21,877 bases of DNA from Thermoplasmata archaeon (lineage in GTDB: Archaea; Thermoplasmatota; Thermoplasmata; Lutacidiplasmatales; UBA184). The stretch lies in the NCBI GenBank assembly GCA_030044475.1, contig JASHVP010000024.1:1-21877 (forward strand), read 5' to 3'. Of this stretch, positions 8,873-16,417 are shown one piece after another. The notes below the pieces were generated by a model. It searched no databases. It was given only the letters and a program-made list of their open reading frames with translations, and was not told the DNA's origin. The stretch's first letter is position 1. Every line of letters starts with the position of its first letter. The translations under genes and the position numbers were made by a program.

Positions 8873-9916
8873 GTGGAGCGGCAGGCGACGTCCGCTCGCG
8901 ACGAGCGCGCGTTCGGGGCGCCCGCGCGGGCCGCGCGGTGGCGCCGGATCTCCACCCAGTACCTTCTCCCGGTCGCTTCGTCCGGAACCCTCACCTGGGG
9001 CGCGCTCCTCGAGTCCCGCCCGATCCTGGGGCTCGGCGGGGCCGCCCCGCTCGCTCTGCTGGGGGTCGGCCTCGGGGCCGCCGTCGGCGCGGTGTGGGGG
9101 CGGATCCCCCGCGGCGCGGGAGGGCCGAACTCCGCCCCGTCGGAGGACGGCCCCCCGGTCGACGACGGTCCGGTTGCGCCGCCCCCGCCTCGACTCCGCG
9201 CTCCGCCGGTCCGCGCGGCGAGCCGCGTCGCCCGGTCCGGCCGAGCCGCCGCCCGACCGCCCTCGTCCCGGACGGCGGAACAGCTCTGGGCGCACTGGCT
9301 CTCGAACGCGCTCTCGGGCTTGCCGGTCGAGCTGGTCGGTCCCGTTCCCGAGACCGCGTACTCCGCCCCGCGGGCGAACGGGATCCCGGAACGAATCTCC
9401 CGACCGCCCGATTGGAGCGTGTCGGGCGGCCGACTCGAGCCGCTCCGGCCGGGCCTCCTCCCGTCCGGCCGTCCCCGCACGCCGACGGAGGACGCGATCC
9501 GCCTCGGGCGCGCGCTCTCGCAGCACGCCCTCCCGCGCGAACCCGGCCGCACGCTCGACGGGATCCCCGACCCCGAGTTCGAGAGTCCTGGAGGGGAGTG
9601 GGCGCCGCTCGCATCGGCCGACGTCGGGACCGGAACGGAGACGCCCTCCCGCGACGGGCCGGAGGCGGCTCCCGCGGTCCCCCGGCTGACGGTGGTCCCC
9701 TGGACCTCGCGGGGTTCGAGGGCCCCGGCGACTCCCGGACCGTGCTCCACCTGCGATCGGCCGCTCGTCGCCGACGCGGGGTGGCAGCCGTGCCCGGAGT
9801 GCGACGATCCGGTGTGCGCTCGATGCCGGACCCTGGCCGTCATCGAGCACGGACAGACGTGGTGCGCCGACTGCGCTCGATCCCTCGCCTGGGACGCCGC
9901 CGGCGCGGCGACCTAG
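8873..9916 (+). CDS. Membrane-anchored protein with C-terminal eight-cysteine zinc domain
   Basis: Unrecognised 347-aa protein. The N-terminal third has a weak hydrophobic stretch (about 30-46) and a good transmembrane segment (about 50-76, GLGGAAPLALLGVGLGAAVG), which suggests an anchored protein. The middle (about 80-290) is Pro/Arg/Ala-rich and probably disordered. The C-terminal 57 residues hold four CxxC pairs: C291/C294, C307/C310, C315/C318 and C331/C334, plus H326. The spacing is C-x2-C-x12-C-x2-C-x4-C-x2-C-x12-C-x2-C, as in binuclear treble-clef domains of the RING/FYVE kind. Two simple zinc ribbons in tandem are the alternative. The start is GTG at 8873, supported by a TCATCC element. 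The coding frame ends 4 nt into the convergent VOC gene. Function unknown; a scaffold or protein-binding role is only an inference. Confidence 0.75.
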   Translation: MERQATSARDERAFGAPARAARWRRISTQYLLPVASSGTLTWGALLESRPILGLGGAAPLALLGVGLGAAVGAVWGRIPRGAGGPNSAPSEDGPPVDDGPVAPPPPRLRAPPVRAASRVARSGRAAARPPSSRTAEQLWAHWLSNALSGLPVELVGPVPETAYSAPRANGIPERISRPPDWSVSGGRLEPLRPGLLPSGRPRTPTEDAIRLGRALSQHALPREPGRTLDGIPDPEFESPGGEWAPLASADVGTGTETPSRDGPEAAPAVPRLTVVPWTSRGSRAPATPGPCSTCDRPLVADAGWQPCPECDDPVCARCRTLAVIEHGQTWCADCARSLAWDAAGAAT

Positions 9917-10371
9917 CGACGGCGACGGCGCCGCGACGCTCGTCGCCGGACCGGTCCCCGACGGCCGGGAGGGCGTGCGCCGGGCTCCGACGGACCGCAG
10001 ACCCCGTGCCAGACCCCATCGGGGTCGGCCACGAACAGCAGCTGGACCCAGCCGTCGACGAACCCGACCTTCGGACGCGCGCCGGCCCGGATCATGCGAC
10101 GGAGCCAGGCCTGGGGGTCGTCCGCGAAGTACCCGAAGTGATCGAACTCCTCCCCCGTCCGGATCGGCTCGTAGAACGGGGTCCCCTTCGGGTAGAAGTT
10201 CAGCTCGATGCGATGCGCGGACCCGGGCATCGCGAGGTGGACCCAGCGCCCGCCGTGGGAGAACCACCCCTGCTTCACGACGTGGAACCCGGCGGCCCGG
10301 TAAAATCGCAGCGAACGGGGGAGGCTCCGAACGCGAATCCCGGAATAGACGAATCGGACCTTGCGCGGCAT
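9913..10371 (-). CDS. VOC-superfamily (glyoxalase/bleomycin-resistance fold) protein
   Basis: This 152-aa protein has the paired beta-alpha-beta-beta-beta modules of the vicinal-oxygen-chelate superfamily. RFVYSGIRVRSLPRSLRFYR starts the first module. WVHLAMPG and HRIELNFYP form its later strands, with a Glu in IELNFY as candidate metal ligand. DHFGYFADDPQAWLRRMIRAG and QLLFVADPDGVWHGVCGP form the second module. The superfamily covers glyoxalase I, extradiol dioxygenases and drug-binding proteins; the substrate here cannot be told. The last about 25 residues are Arg/Pro-rich and low complexity. I start it at the ATG at 10371, because a CTATCC element lies 25 nt upstream and the fold begins there. 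A longer open frame reaching 10500 is Arg/Pro-rich and unsupported. Confidence 0.85.
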   Translation of the reverse strand: MPRKVRFVYSGIRVRSLPRSLRFYRAAGFHVVKQGWFSHGGRWVHLAMPGSAHRIELNFYPKGTPFYEPIRTGEEFDHFGYFADDPQAWLRRMIRAGARPKVGFVDGWVQLLFVADPDGVWHGVCGPSEPGARPPGRRGPVRRRASRRRRRR

Positions 10372-10393
10372 CGCACCGGGAGGGGGGCGCGCG

Positions 10394-10399
10394 GGATAG
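10394..10399 (-). promoter_or_regulatory. Leaderless-type TATA element of the VOC gene
   Basis: CTATCC on the minus strand at 10399-10394 is centred about 25-26 nt upstream of the ATG at 10371, in very GC-rich surroundings and with no Shine-Dalgarno sequence between. This also fixes the start of the gene at 10371. Confidence 0.5.
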
Positions 10400-10517
10400 T
10401 CCTTGGGGCGGCGGGTCGGGCGCGGCTCCCACGGTCCCCGGCGTTCTCGGAGCCGTCGCATCTCGCCACCGCGGGTGTCGGGCTCTCTCGACCGTCCCAC
10501 CCGACGGGAGTCCCGGG

Positions 10518-11813
10518 ATGAGCGAGGCGCCGGCGAGCTCCGGTGGCCTGCGACGCGAGATCCGGCTCCGGAACGCGATCGCGCTCTACGTCGGCTCGGT
10601 CCTCGGGTCGGGGATCCTGGTGCTCCCCGGGCTGGCCGAGCGGCTCGCCGGACCCGCCTCGCTGATCGCCTGGGCCGTGCTCGCGGTCGCCAGCCTCCCG
10701 TTCGCCATCACGTTCGCCACCCTGTCGGCCCGCCGCCCGGAGTCGGGAGGCGTCTACGCGTTCGCCCGCGAGGCGTTCGGACCGCCGCTGGCGACCGCGA
10801 CGGCCTGGCTGTTCGCCCTCTGGGCCATGGTCGGGGCCCCCGCCGTCGCGCTGATCGCGGCCGCGTACCTCGGCTACGCGTTCCCGATCGACCGCCCGGA
10901 GGCGTTCCTCCTCGGCTTCGGGGTCATCGCGCTCGCGTTCGCCGTCAACTACCGCGGAATCCGTCTGAGCAACGCTGTGCAGGTCGCGGTCGTCGCCGCG
11001 ATCGCCGGCCTGCTCCTCGCGACGATCGTCGTCGCGGGGGCCCGGGTGCGGGCCGCCAACTTCCGGCCATTCCTCCCGTACGGCGCGCTCCCGATCGGTA
11101 CCGCGGCCGCCCTGATCTTCTGGTCGTTCCTCGGCTACGAGAACGTCTCGAACGTGGCCGAGGAGTTCGTCGACCCGACCCGGGACTTTCGCCGGGCCGT
11201 CTATTGGAGCGTCGCGATCGTCGGCGTCCTCTACTTCGCGGTCGCGTACGTGACGGTCGGGACCGCCGCGGACCGGGCCGGGGGCGGGGTCGCGCCGTTC
11301 GCGGCGATCCTCGGCGACGTCTTCGGCCCGTACGGCGCCGCGGGGACCGCTCTCCTCGCGGTCGTGATCATCTTCTGCGTCGTGAACGCGTACTCCACCG
11401 GGATGTCCCGGGTGGTGTTCGCCGCCGCCCGGGACGGGGCGTTCCCTCGCGGGCTGGGTCGGGTCGACCCCCGCTCGGGCGTCCCCCGGGCCGCCCTGGC
11501 GGCCCTGTTCCTGGGCGCGGCCGCGGTGTTCGGGGTGTACTACCTGCTCGACGTGAGCCTCACCGACGCGCTGCTCGTCGCGAGCGGGGCGGCGATCTCG
11601 GTCTACGCCATCGGCTCGGCGGCCGCGGTGCGCATCCATGGTCCGGCCGGGACCGGTGACGGAAGGGCGCGGGCGATGGCCGTCGTCGCGCTCGGGCTCT
11701 CGCTCGGGGTCGCCCCGTTCCTCGGCTGGCCGATCGGGGTCGCCGCCGGGGTCGTCGCGGCCGGTGTCGGGGTCCGGACCCTGTCGCCGCGCGGCTCGAC
11801 CCACCGGCCGTGA
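10518..11813 (+). CDS. APC-superfamily amino-acid permease
   Basis: This 431-aa integral membrane protein has about twelve hydrophobic helices and belongs to the amino acid-polyamine-organocation superfamily. The first helix carries the unwound substrate-binding motif GSGI (residues 30-33, in YVGSVLGSGILVLPG). The sixth-helix region has FWSFLGYENVSNVAEEF followed by the conserved loop DPTRDFRRAV. Such proteins move amino acids by proton symport or exchange; the substrate cannot be predicted from sequence. The ATG at 10518 has GGGAG about 8 nt upstream, a plausible Shine-Dalgarno site, and no hexamer at -26, unlike its neighbours. The frame is open further upstream but the sequence there is Arg/Pro-rich and non-coding in character. 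Confidence 0.9.
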   Translation: MSEAPASSGGLRREIRLRNAIALYVGSVLGSGILVLPGLAERLAGPASLIAWAVLAVASLPFAITFATLSARRPESGGVYAFAREAFGPPLATATAWLFALWAMVGAPAVALIAAAYLGYAFPIDRPEAFLLGFGVIALAFAVNYRGIRLSNAVQVAVVAAIAGLLLATIVVAGARVRAANFRPFLPYGALPIGTAAALIFWSFLGYENVSNVAEEFVDPTRDFRRAVYWSVAIVGVLYFAVAYVTVGTAADRAGGGVAPFAAILGDVFGPYGAAGTALLAVVIIFCVVNAYSTGMSRVVFAAARDGAFPRGLGRVDPRSGVPRAALAALFLGAAAVFGVYYLLDVSLTDALLVASGAAISVYAIGSAAAVRIHGPAGTGDGRARAMAVVALGLSLGVAPFLGWPIGVAAGVVAAGVGVRTLSPRGSTHRP

Positions 11814-11819
11814 GGGACC

Positions 11820-11838
11820 GGACCCCCCTCGCGGGTCC
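11820..11838 (+). terminator. Possible hairpin after the permease gene
   Basis: GGACCC (11820-11825) and GGGTCC (11833-11838) form a perfect 6-bp stem with a 7-nt loop, 6 nt after the permease stop. There is no T-run, so termination is not assured. Confidence 0.25.
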
Positions 11839-11887
11839 ACGGCGAGGATGAAATAGGCGGACGGACGAGGGGACACCGGGTGCGGTC

Positions 11888-12481
11888 GTGCGGAAGGTGA
11901 TCTTCGCCATCGGCGTCGTCCTGCTCGTGCTGGGCGCCGTCCTGATGGTGGCGCCGCTGATTCCCGACTCGGAGAGCTTCTCGGCCTCCACCCCCGGCCC
12001 GTGCGGCGGCGACGAGAACTGCACCTTGGCGTTCAACGTCTATTCGGCGAGCGTCGGGGTATTCGGCGGGACGTCGGCGAAGCTCAGCTGGTCGTCGACC
12101 GCCGCGGTCACCTTCGTCGCCGTCACTTGCACGAAGCAGATCTCCACCGACGTCCTCGACACCGAGAATGCCTCTCAGATCGACGCGGCGTGCGGCACGA
12201 ACCACACCGTCGCCGACGCCACCGGCACGAGCGGGTCGTACACGTTCACCATCCCCTCCGGCGGGAGCCTCGCCTACTTCGCGTTCTCCTCCGCGAGTTC
12301 CCTGCCGACCGTGAGCACGACCCTCACGACGACCTCGCCCCTGCTCGGGCTGGCCGGCGTCGCGGTCGGGATCGTGCTCGTCCTCCTCGGGCTCCTCCTG
12401 CATCCGAAGTCCCGACCGAAGGCGGAGGGCGGCGGAGGAGCCGCGCCCCCGACGGACGGCGCCCCGCCTCCTTCCGGTTGA
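11888..12481 (+). CDS. Small membrane-anchored surface protein, function unknown
   Basis: Unrecognised 197-aa protein. Residues 4-25 form an N-terminal signal or anchor helix (VIFAIGVVLLVLGAVLMVAP). The middle (about 30-145) is rich in Ser, Thr, Val and Gly, has an alternating beta-strand pattern, and holds four cysteines (about residues 39, 45, 81 and 98) that could form two disulphides outside the cell. A second transmembrane helix follows at about 150-172, and then a short Lys-containing, Pro/Gly-rich cytoplasmic tail. This two-anchor beta-domain layout is common among small membrane proteins of archaea. The GTG at 11888 is chosen because the hydrophobic helix begins right after it. An AT-rich GAAATAGG at about 11849-11856 could be its TATA box with a leader of about 10 nt. 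Confidence 0.72.
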   Translation: MRKVIFAIGVVLLVLGAVLMVAPLIPDSESFSASTPGPCGGDENCTLAFNVYSASVGVFGGTSAKLSWSSTAAVTFVAVTCTKQISTDVLDTENASQIDAACGTNHTVADATGTSGSYTFTIPSGGSLAYFAFSSASSLPTVSTTLTTTSPLLGLAGVAVGIVLVLLGLLLHPKSRPKAEGGGGAAPPTDGAPPPSG

Positions 12482-12543
12482 CCGTTCGACGCGTCGCGCT
12501 CGTCGGAGGGCCCCGGGGCCGTCAACCCCCGTTGACCCCGGCA

Positions 12544-12549
12544 TTATCG
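12544..12549 (+). promoter_or_regulatory. Leaderless-type TATA element of the kor/vor operon
   Basis: TTATCG, identical to the thrC element, is centred about 27-28 nt upstream of the ATG at 12574. No Shine-Dalgarno sequence separates them. It would drive the whole four-gene operon. Confidence 0.55.
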
Positions 12550-12573
12550 GCCCCGGAGGGCCCTCGGTCTCCG

Positions 12574-12828
12574 ATGGTAGCGACCGTCTCCGACGCGCTC
12601 CCGCGGGCGCACGTGTCCGTGGACGCCGAGCGCTGCAAGGGATGCGACCTCTGCGTCGTCGTCTGCGCTCCCCGGAACCTGCGCCTGCGGCCGGAGTTCA
12701 ACCGGGCCGGCTACCATCCGGTGGAGTTCCGCTACCAGGGCGATCGCGGGGAGTGCACGGCCTGCGGCCTGTGCTACTGGGTCTGTCCGGACTTCGCGAT
12801 CACGTCGGTCGACCGGCGGGTCCCATGA
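12574..12828 (+). CDS. 2-oxoacid:ferredoxin oxidoreductase, delta (ferredoxin-like) subunit
   Basis: This 84-aa protein has two [4Fe-4S] motifs: C21-x2-C24-x2-C27-x3-C31-A-P and C61-x2-C64-x2-C67-x3-C71-P. It is the electron-transfer subunit that passes electrons from the thiamine-pyrophosphate centre of the oxidoreductase to free ferredoxin. The first motif ends in CAP rather than CP, which is common in KorD/VorD subunits. The ATG at 12574 follows a TTATCG element by about 28 nt. The stop overlaps the next ATG by 4 nt, so it is the first gene of a korDABC/vor-type operon. Confidence 0.92.
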   Translation: MVATVSDALPRAHVSVDAERCKGCDLCVVVCAPRNLRLRPEFNRAGYHPVEFRYQGDRGECTACGLCYWVCPDFAITSVDRRVP

Positions 12829-13931
12829 CCGCGCTCCCCGAGTTCCTCAAAGGGAACGAGGCGCTGGCGTACGGCGCGCTGCGCGCGGGCTTGACCGCCT
12901 TCTACGGCTATCCGATCACTCCGTCGAGCGAGATCCCGGAAACGCTCGCGGCGAAGGTCGGCCGCCCCGAGTTTCCCCGGTTCCGGGTGTTCCTGCAGGC
13001 GGCCAGCGAACTCGAGGCGATCAACCTCGCGATCGGGACGGCGGCGACCGGGGCCCGGACGATGACCGCGACCTCGGGTCCGGGATTCAGCCTGAAGCAG
13101 GAGGGGATCTCCTACGCGGCCGCGATGGAGCTGCCGCTCCTCATCGTCAACGTGAACCGGGCCGGTCCCGGGCTCGGCAACCTCGGACCGGAGCAGAGCG
13201 ACTACTTCCAGGCGACGCGGGGAGGCGGGCACGGAGGGTACCGGACCATCGTTCTGGCCCCCGACTCCGTCCCCGAAATGGCGCGCCTGCCGGCCCTGGC
13301 ATTCTCCCTCGCCTTTCGATACCGGACCCCCGTGATCGTGCTCACCGACGCCTTCCTCGGGCAGTTGAAAGAGGACCTCCCGGTCCCGGACGTCGCCCCG
13401 GAGGAGTGGGACACGTCGTGGGCGGCCACCGGCGCCCGGGGGCCGGTGCGCCACGTCCTCTCGTCGCTGCATCTCGAGCTCGCCGACCAGAACCGGCACT
13501 CGAGGCACCTCGCGGCGAAGTACGCCGAGATCGCACGAACCGAGCAGCGGTCGGAGGACGTCGCGACCGACGACGCCGACGTCGTCCTCGTCGCGTTTGG
13601 GATCTGCGCCCGCCTCGCGCGGGCGGCCGTGGGGTCGATGCGCGCCCGGGGGCTCCGCGTCGGGCTCCTCCGGCCGATCACGCTGGCCCCGTTCCCGCGC
13701 GATCGGATCGACGACCTCGTCCTGAGCGGGGTCCGTCGGTTCCTCGTGCTGGAGCTGAACCACGGGCAGATGGTCGACGACGTCGCGCTCGCGGCCGCCG
13801 GGCGCGCCGAGGTGCGCGGGCTCACCGAGGTCGGGGGGTTGCTGCCGACCTCGGCCGCGATCGGCGCGGCCGTCGAGGCGATGGCGGTCTCCCCGACCCC
13901 CCTCGTGGCGGCCGAGGAGGTCGACGCATGA
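12825..13931 (+). CDS. 2-oxoacid:ferredoxin oxidoreductase, alpha subunit (KorA/VorB type)
   Basis: This 368-aa subunit carries the pyrimidine-binding part of the thiamine-pyrophosphate site. It has the family's opening FLKGNEALAYGALRAG, then FYGYPITPSSEIPE, the Glu-containing ASELEAINLAIGTAATGART, the SGPGFSLKQEGISYAA segment, and QATRGGGHGGY with LAPDSVPEM, which recalls the branched-chain VorB and 2-oxoglutarate KorA subunits equally. The C-terminal domain (about 240-360) ends normally. The complex oxidises a 2-oxoacid to its acyl-CoA and CO2 while reducing ferredoxin. Substrate (2-oxoglutarate or branched-chain 2-oxoacids) cannot be decided here. It is coupled by ATGA overlaps on both sides. 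Confidence 0.92.
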   Translation: MTALPEFLKGNEALAYGALRAGLTAFYGYPITPSSEIPETLAAKVGRPEFPRFRVFLQAASELEAINLAIGTAATGARTMTATSGPGFSLKQEGISYAAAMELPLLIVNVNRAGPGLGNLGPEQSDYFQATRGGGHGGYRTIVLAPDSVPEMARLPALAFSLAFRYRTPVIVLTDAFLGQLKEDLPVPDVAPEEWDTSWAATGARGPVRHVLSSLHLELADQNRHSRHLAAKYAEIARTEQRSEDVATDDADVVLVAFGICARLARAAVGSMRARGLRVGLLRPITLAPFPRDRIDDLVLSGVRRFLVLELNHGQMVDDVALAAAGRAEVRGLTEVGGLLPTSAAIGAAVEAMAVSPTPLVAAEEVDA

Positions 13932-14725
13932 GTGCGGCGGTCGGGTACGCGACGAAGTGGGGAGCCCTGCCCACGTTGACCGGGGCCCCGACGCACTACT
14001 GCGCCGGGTGCGAGCACGGGACCCTCACCCGCCTTCTCGCGAGCGCGATCGAGGCGAGGCAGGCCCGCGAGCGGGCCGTTCTCGTCAGCAGCGTCGGCTG
14101 CAGCGTGCTCGCCCACGAGTACCTCAACGTCGATGCGGTGCAGGCTCCCCATGGCCGCGCGCCGGCGGTGATGGCGGGGATCAAGCGCGCCCGTCCGGAC
14201 CTCCTCGTCTTCGGCGTCCAAGGGGACGGAGATGCGGTATCGATCGGCCTGCTCGAGCTCGTGAACGCCGCCAATCGCGGCGAGCCGATCTCGATCTTCC
14301 TCGTGAACAACGCCATCTATGGGATGACCGGCGGGCAGATGGCGCCGACCACCCCCGCCGGGATGGTCACCACGACCACCCCGAACGGTCGGGACGTGGC
14401 GACGACGGGGCGGCCGTTCGATGCGACGAGGCTCCTCCTCGGTCTGGACGGGCCGGCGTACCTCCGCCGCGTCTTCCTGCCCGTGGCGCCGACGGGGTCG
14501 GCCGACGTGTTCAACGCCCGGGGCGCGCTCGATGGGGAGGCGGCGATCCGGCACGCCTTCGAGGTGCAGGAACGGGGCGGCTTCTCGTTCGTCGAGTTCG
14601 TCAGCACCTGCTGGGTCAATTGGAAGGTCTCGATCCTCGAGTCGAAGCGGTACGCCGCCCGGGTCCTCGCCCCGCTCTTCCCGCCGGGGCTGTACCGGGA
14701 CCGCTTCGGCGTGGAGGCCCGATGA
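13928..14725 (+). CDS. 2-oxoacid:ferredoxin oxidoreductase, beta subunit (TPP-binding)
   Basis: This 265-aa subunit binds the diphosphate end of thiamine pyrophosphate. It shows HYCAGCEHGTL near 23-33, SSVGCSVLAHEY near 54-65, the TPP/Mg motif beginning GDGDAVSIG and closing about 30 residues later with NNAIYGMTGGQMAPTTP, and STCWVNW near the C-terminus. The YGMTGGQ signature is standard for KorB/VorA-type beta subunits. The ATG at 13928 overlaps the alpha-subunit stop by 4 nt and the gene overlaps the gamma subunit by 4 nt. Confidence 0.94.
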   Translation: MSAAVGYATKWGALPTLTGAPTHYCAGCEHGTLTRLLASAIEARQARERAVLVSSVGCSVLAHEYLNVDAVQAPHGRAPAVMAGIKRARPDLLVFGVQGDGDAVSIGLLELVNAANRGEPISIFLVNNAIYGMTGGQMAPTTPAGMVTTTTPNGRDVATTGRPFDATRLLLGLDGPAYLRRVFLPVAPTGSADVFNARGALDGEAAIRHAFEVQERGGFSFVEFVSTCWVNWKVSILESKRYAARVLAPLFPPGLYRDRFGVEAR

Positions 14726-15369
14726 GGTCGGAGGCGATCGTCGCCGGCCACGGCGGGCAGGGCGTGCTCGAGCTCGCCAACTGGCTGGCGTACTACCATC
14801 TCGCGAACGGGCGCCATGTCGCGTCCACCCCCTCGTACGGGCCGGAGACCCGCGGCGGCAAGGTCCGCGGCTCGGTGGTCGCCGCCGACGCGCCGATCGA
14901 CTCCCCGATCATCGAGACGCCGGACCTGCTGGTCGTGATGAACACCCCCTCCCTGGATTTCGTTCCGATGCTCCGCCCCGGGGGAACGCTCCTCGTGAAT
15001 CGGTCGCTCGTAGCGGAGGTCGCTCCCCGACCCGGGCTCCGCGTGGTGGAGGTGCCGGCGACCGACCTGGCGGCGGGACTGTTCGCGTTCGCTCCCGAGC
15101 CGGGTCTCGACACGTCCATGGCCGCGAACGCCGTGGTCTTTGGAGCCATCCTGGCCCTCGGGGCCGGGGAGTGGGCGACGGTGCGCGGCCCGGTCGAGGA
15201 GGTCTTCCGCCACACCCTGACCGATCGAAAGCAGGCGTACCGGCCGCTGGACCTGCGGGCCACCGAGTCGGGATTCCGGTGGGTCCGGGACCATGGCGCC
15301 GGGGCGCTGCCGGCCACGGCCCCGGGCGCCCCGCTCGCCGCATCGAACGGGGGAGCGGCCCCACCGTAG
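14722..15369 (+). CDS. 2-oxoacid:ferredoxin oxidoreductase, gamma subunit
   Basis: This 215-aa gamma subunit completes the oxidoreductase. It has the typical start AIVAGHGGQGVLELANWLA (residues 5-23), SYGPETRGGKVRGSVV near 38-53, the DLLVVMN strand near 70, and a C-terminal NAVVFGAILAL segment. Gamma domains help bind coenzyme A. The last about 25 residues are Ala/Pro/Gly-rich and look like an unstructured tail. It is the last gene of the operon; 86 nt separate it from the next start, which has its own promoter-like element. No T-run terminator was seen. Confidence 0.93.
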   Translation: MRSEAIVAGHGGQGVLELANWLAYYHLANGRHVASTPSYGPETRGGKVRGSVVAADAPIDSPIIETPDLLVVMNTPSLDFVPMLRPGGTLLVNRSLVAEVAPRPGLRVVEVPATDLAAGLFAFAPEPGLDTSMAANAVVFGAILALGAGEWATVRGPVEEVFRHTLTDRKQAYRPLDLRATESGFRWVRDHGAGALPATAPGAPLAASNGGAAPP

Positions 15370-15423
15370 GTCCGGGGCGCGCGGGGGCTCAGATCGGCGG
15401 TGCCGGGACCCGCCTCGCAACGC

Positions 15424-15429
15424 TCATCC
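15424..15429 (+). promoter_or_regulatory. Leaderless-type TATA element of the two-TM protein gene
   Basis: TCATCC is centred about 29-30 nt upstream of the ATG at 15456; no Shine-Dalgarno sequence lies between them. It is identical to the elements at 8843 and 15808. Confidence 0.4.
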
Positions 15430-15455
15430 CACCGCCGCGACTCGCCCCCCCACCG

Positions 15456-15782
15456 ATGACGAGCGACCTCCTGTCGCAGGAGTTCGACACCGGCGTCGCC
15501 GAGGACGAGATCGAGGCGGGCGCCGGGAAGTACAGCCTCGGGACCGTCCCGGGCACGACGTGGAAGGCGCTCGTCGCGATCGGTGCGGTGACGACCATCG
15601 CGGGGCTCGTCTTCGAACTGATGACCCGGGGGTGGCTGTACCCGATCCCGGACTACGCACCGACGCCGCTCGGGTCGGCCTTCGTCCTCGCGGTCATCGT
15701 CGCCGGCCTCTTGATCCTCGCCGCCGGCGGGGGGCTGCGCCGGCACGAGGCCCGGGATCCCCCGCTCGAGCCGATCGTCTGA
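15456..15782 (+). CDS. Small two-helix membrane protein, function unknown
   Basis: Unrecognised 108-aa protein. An acidic N-terminal segment (about 1-33) is followed by one transmembrane helix (about 37-57, WKALVAIGAVTTIAGLVFEL), a short loop with several prolines (YPIPDYAPTP), a second helix (about 72-92) and a short charged tail. Both ends should lie on the same side of the membrane. The ATG at 15456 is the only good start before the helices and has a TCATCC element upstream. It lies between the oxidoreductase operon and a GNAT gene on the same strand, but no functional link is evident. Confidence 0.72.
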   Translation: MTSDLLSQEFDTGVAEDEIEAGAGKYSLGTVPGTTWKALVAIGAVTTIAGLVFELMTRGWLYPIPDYAPTPLGSAFVLAVIVAGLLILAAGGGLRRHEARDPPLEPIV

Positions 15783-15807
15783 TCGGCGGATCGTCGGTCG
15801 CGAACGG

Positions 15808-15813
15808 TCATCC
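15808..15813 (+). promoter_or_regulatory. Leaderless-type TATA element of the GNAT gene
   Basis: TCATCC is centred about 25-26 nt upstream of the ATG at 15836, with only GC-rich sequence in between. Confidence 0.45.
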
Positions 15814-15835
15814 GCCCCCGCCGGGTGCGGGGACG

Positions 15836-16321
15836 ATGGTCCGCGTCCGCGTCTACGAGCCGGGCGACGCGTCCTTTGTGCTCGGGCTCGCCCCGCGACT
15901 CACCGTCGGGATCCCCCCCTGGCGGGACCCGGCGCGGATGCTCTCCACGGTCCAGGATTGGCTCCGGAGCAGCATCGCCCGCCGGGGCGAGCGGGCGGAG
16001 CTGTTCGTCGCGGTCACGGAGACCGGGGAACTCCTCGGCTTCGCCTCCGTCTCCGAAGAGACGCACTTCACGGGCACCCCGCAGGCGTACCTCGGCGAGC
16101 TCGCGGTCGTCGAAGAGGTCGAAGGGTCGGGCGTGGGAACGGCCTTGGTCCGGGCGTGCGAGGGATGGGCGCGCCGGCACGGGGTCCGGATCCTGGCGCT
16201 GGCGACCGGGGCGGGGAACGAACGCGCCCGGGCCTTCTACCACCGCCTCGGATTCTTGGAGGAGGACGTGAAGCTCGTCAAGGTCCTCGACGACGCCACG
16301 GCGGACGAGAACCGCCCGTGA
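15836..16321 (+). CDS. GNAT-family N-acetyltransferase
   Basis: This 161-aa single-domain acetyltransferase of the GCN5-related family transfers the acetyl group of acetyl-CoA to an amine on an unknown substrate. The fold is visible from the start (VRVYEPGDASFVLGLAP). The strand LFVAVTETGELLGFASV comes next, and then the acetyl-CoA motif A, LGELAVVEEVEGSGVGTALV, whose G-S-G-V-G loop follows the usual pattern. The final NERARAFYHRLGFLEEDVKLV is motif B with the Tyr of the active site. The ATG at 15836 is supported by the upstream TCATCC element. It converges on the tandem-GNAT gene 96 nt away. Confidence 0.88.
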   Translation: MVRVRVYEPGDASFVLGLAPRLTVGIPPWRDPARMLSTVQDWLRSSIARRGERAELFVAVTETGELLGFASVSEETHFTGTPQAYLGELAVVEEVEGSGVGTALVRACEGWARRHGVRILALATGAGNERARAFYHRLGFLEEDVKLVKVLDDATADENRP

Positions 16322-16417
16322 CGCGTCGGCGGGCGTTGGCCCCGGTTCGCCGTCCGAGGGACCGCGGGAGTTGGCCCTACCCCACGGGCGCGTTCGTCGA
16401 GTCGGAGGTCCCCGGCA

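Noticed and set aside
10372..10500. N-terminal extension of the VOC protein by 43 residues
   Set aside because: The extra sequence is Arg/Pro-rich, and CTATCC sits 25 nt before the ATG at 10371.
7603..10521. A 972-codon plus-strand frame over thrC and the zinc-domain gene
   Set aside because: It is Arg/Pro-rich, has no motifs and is a frame-shadow of two real genes.
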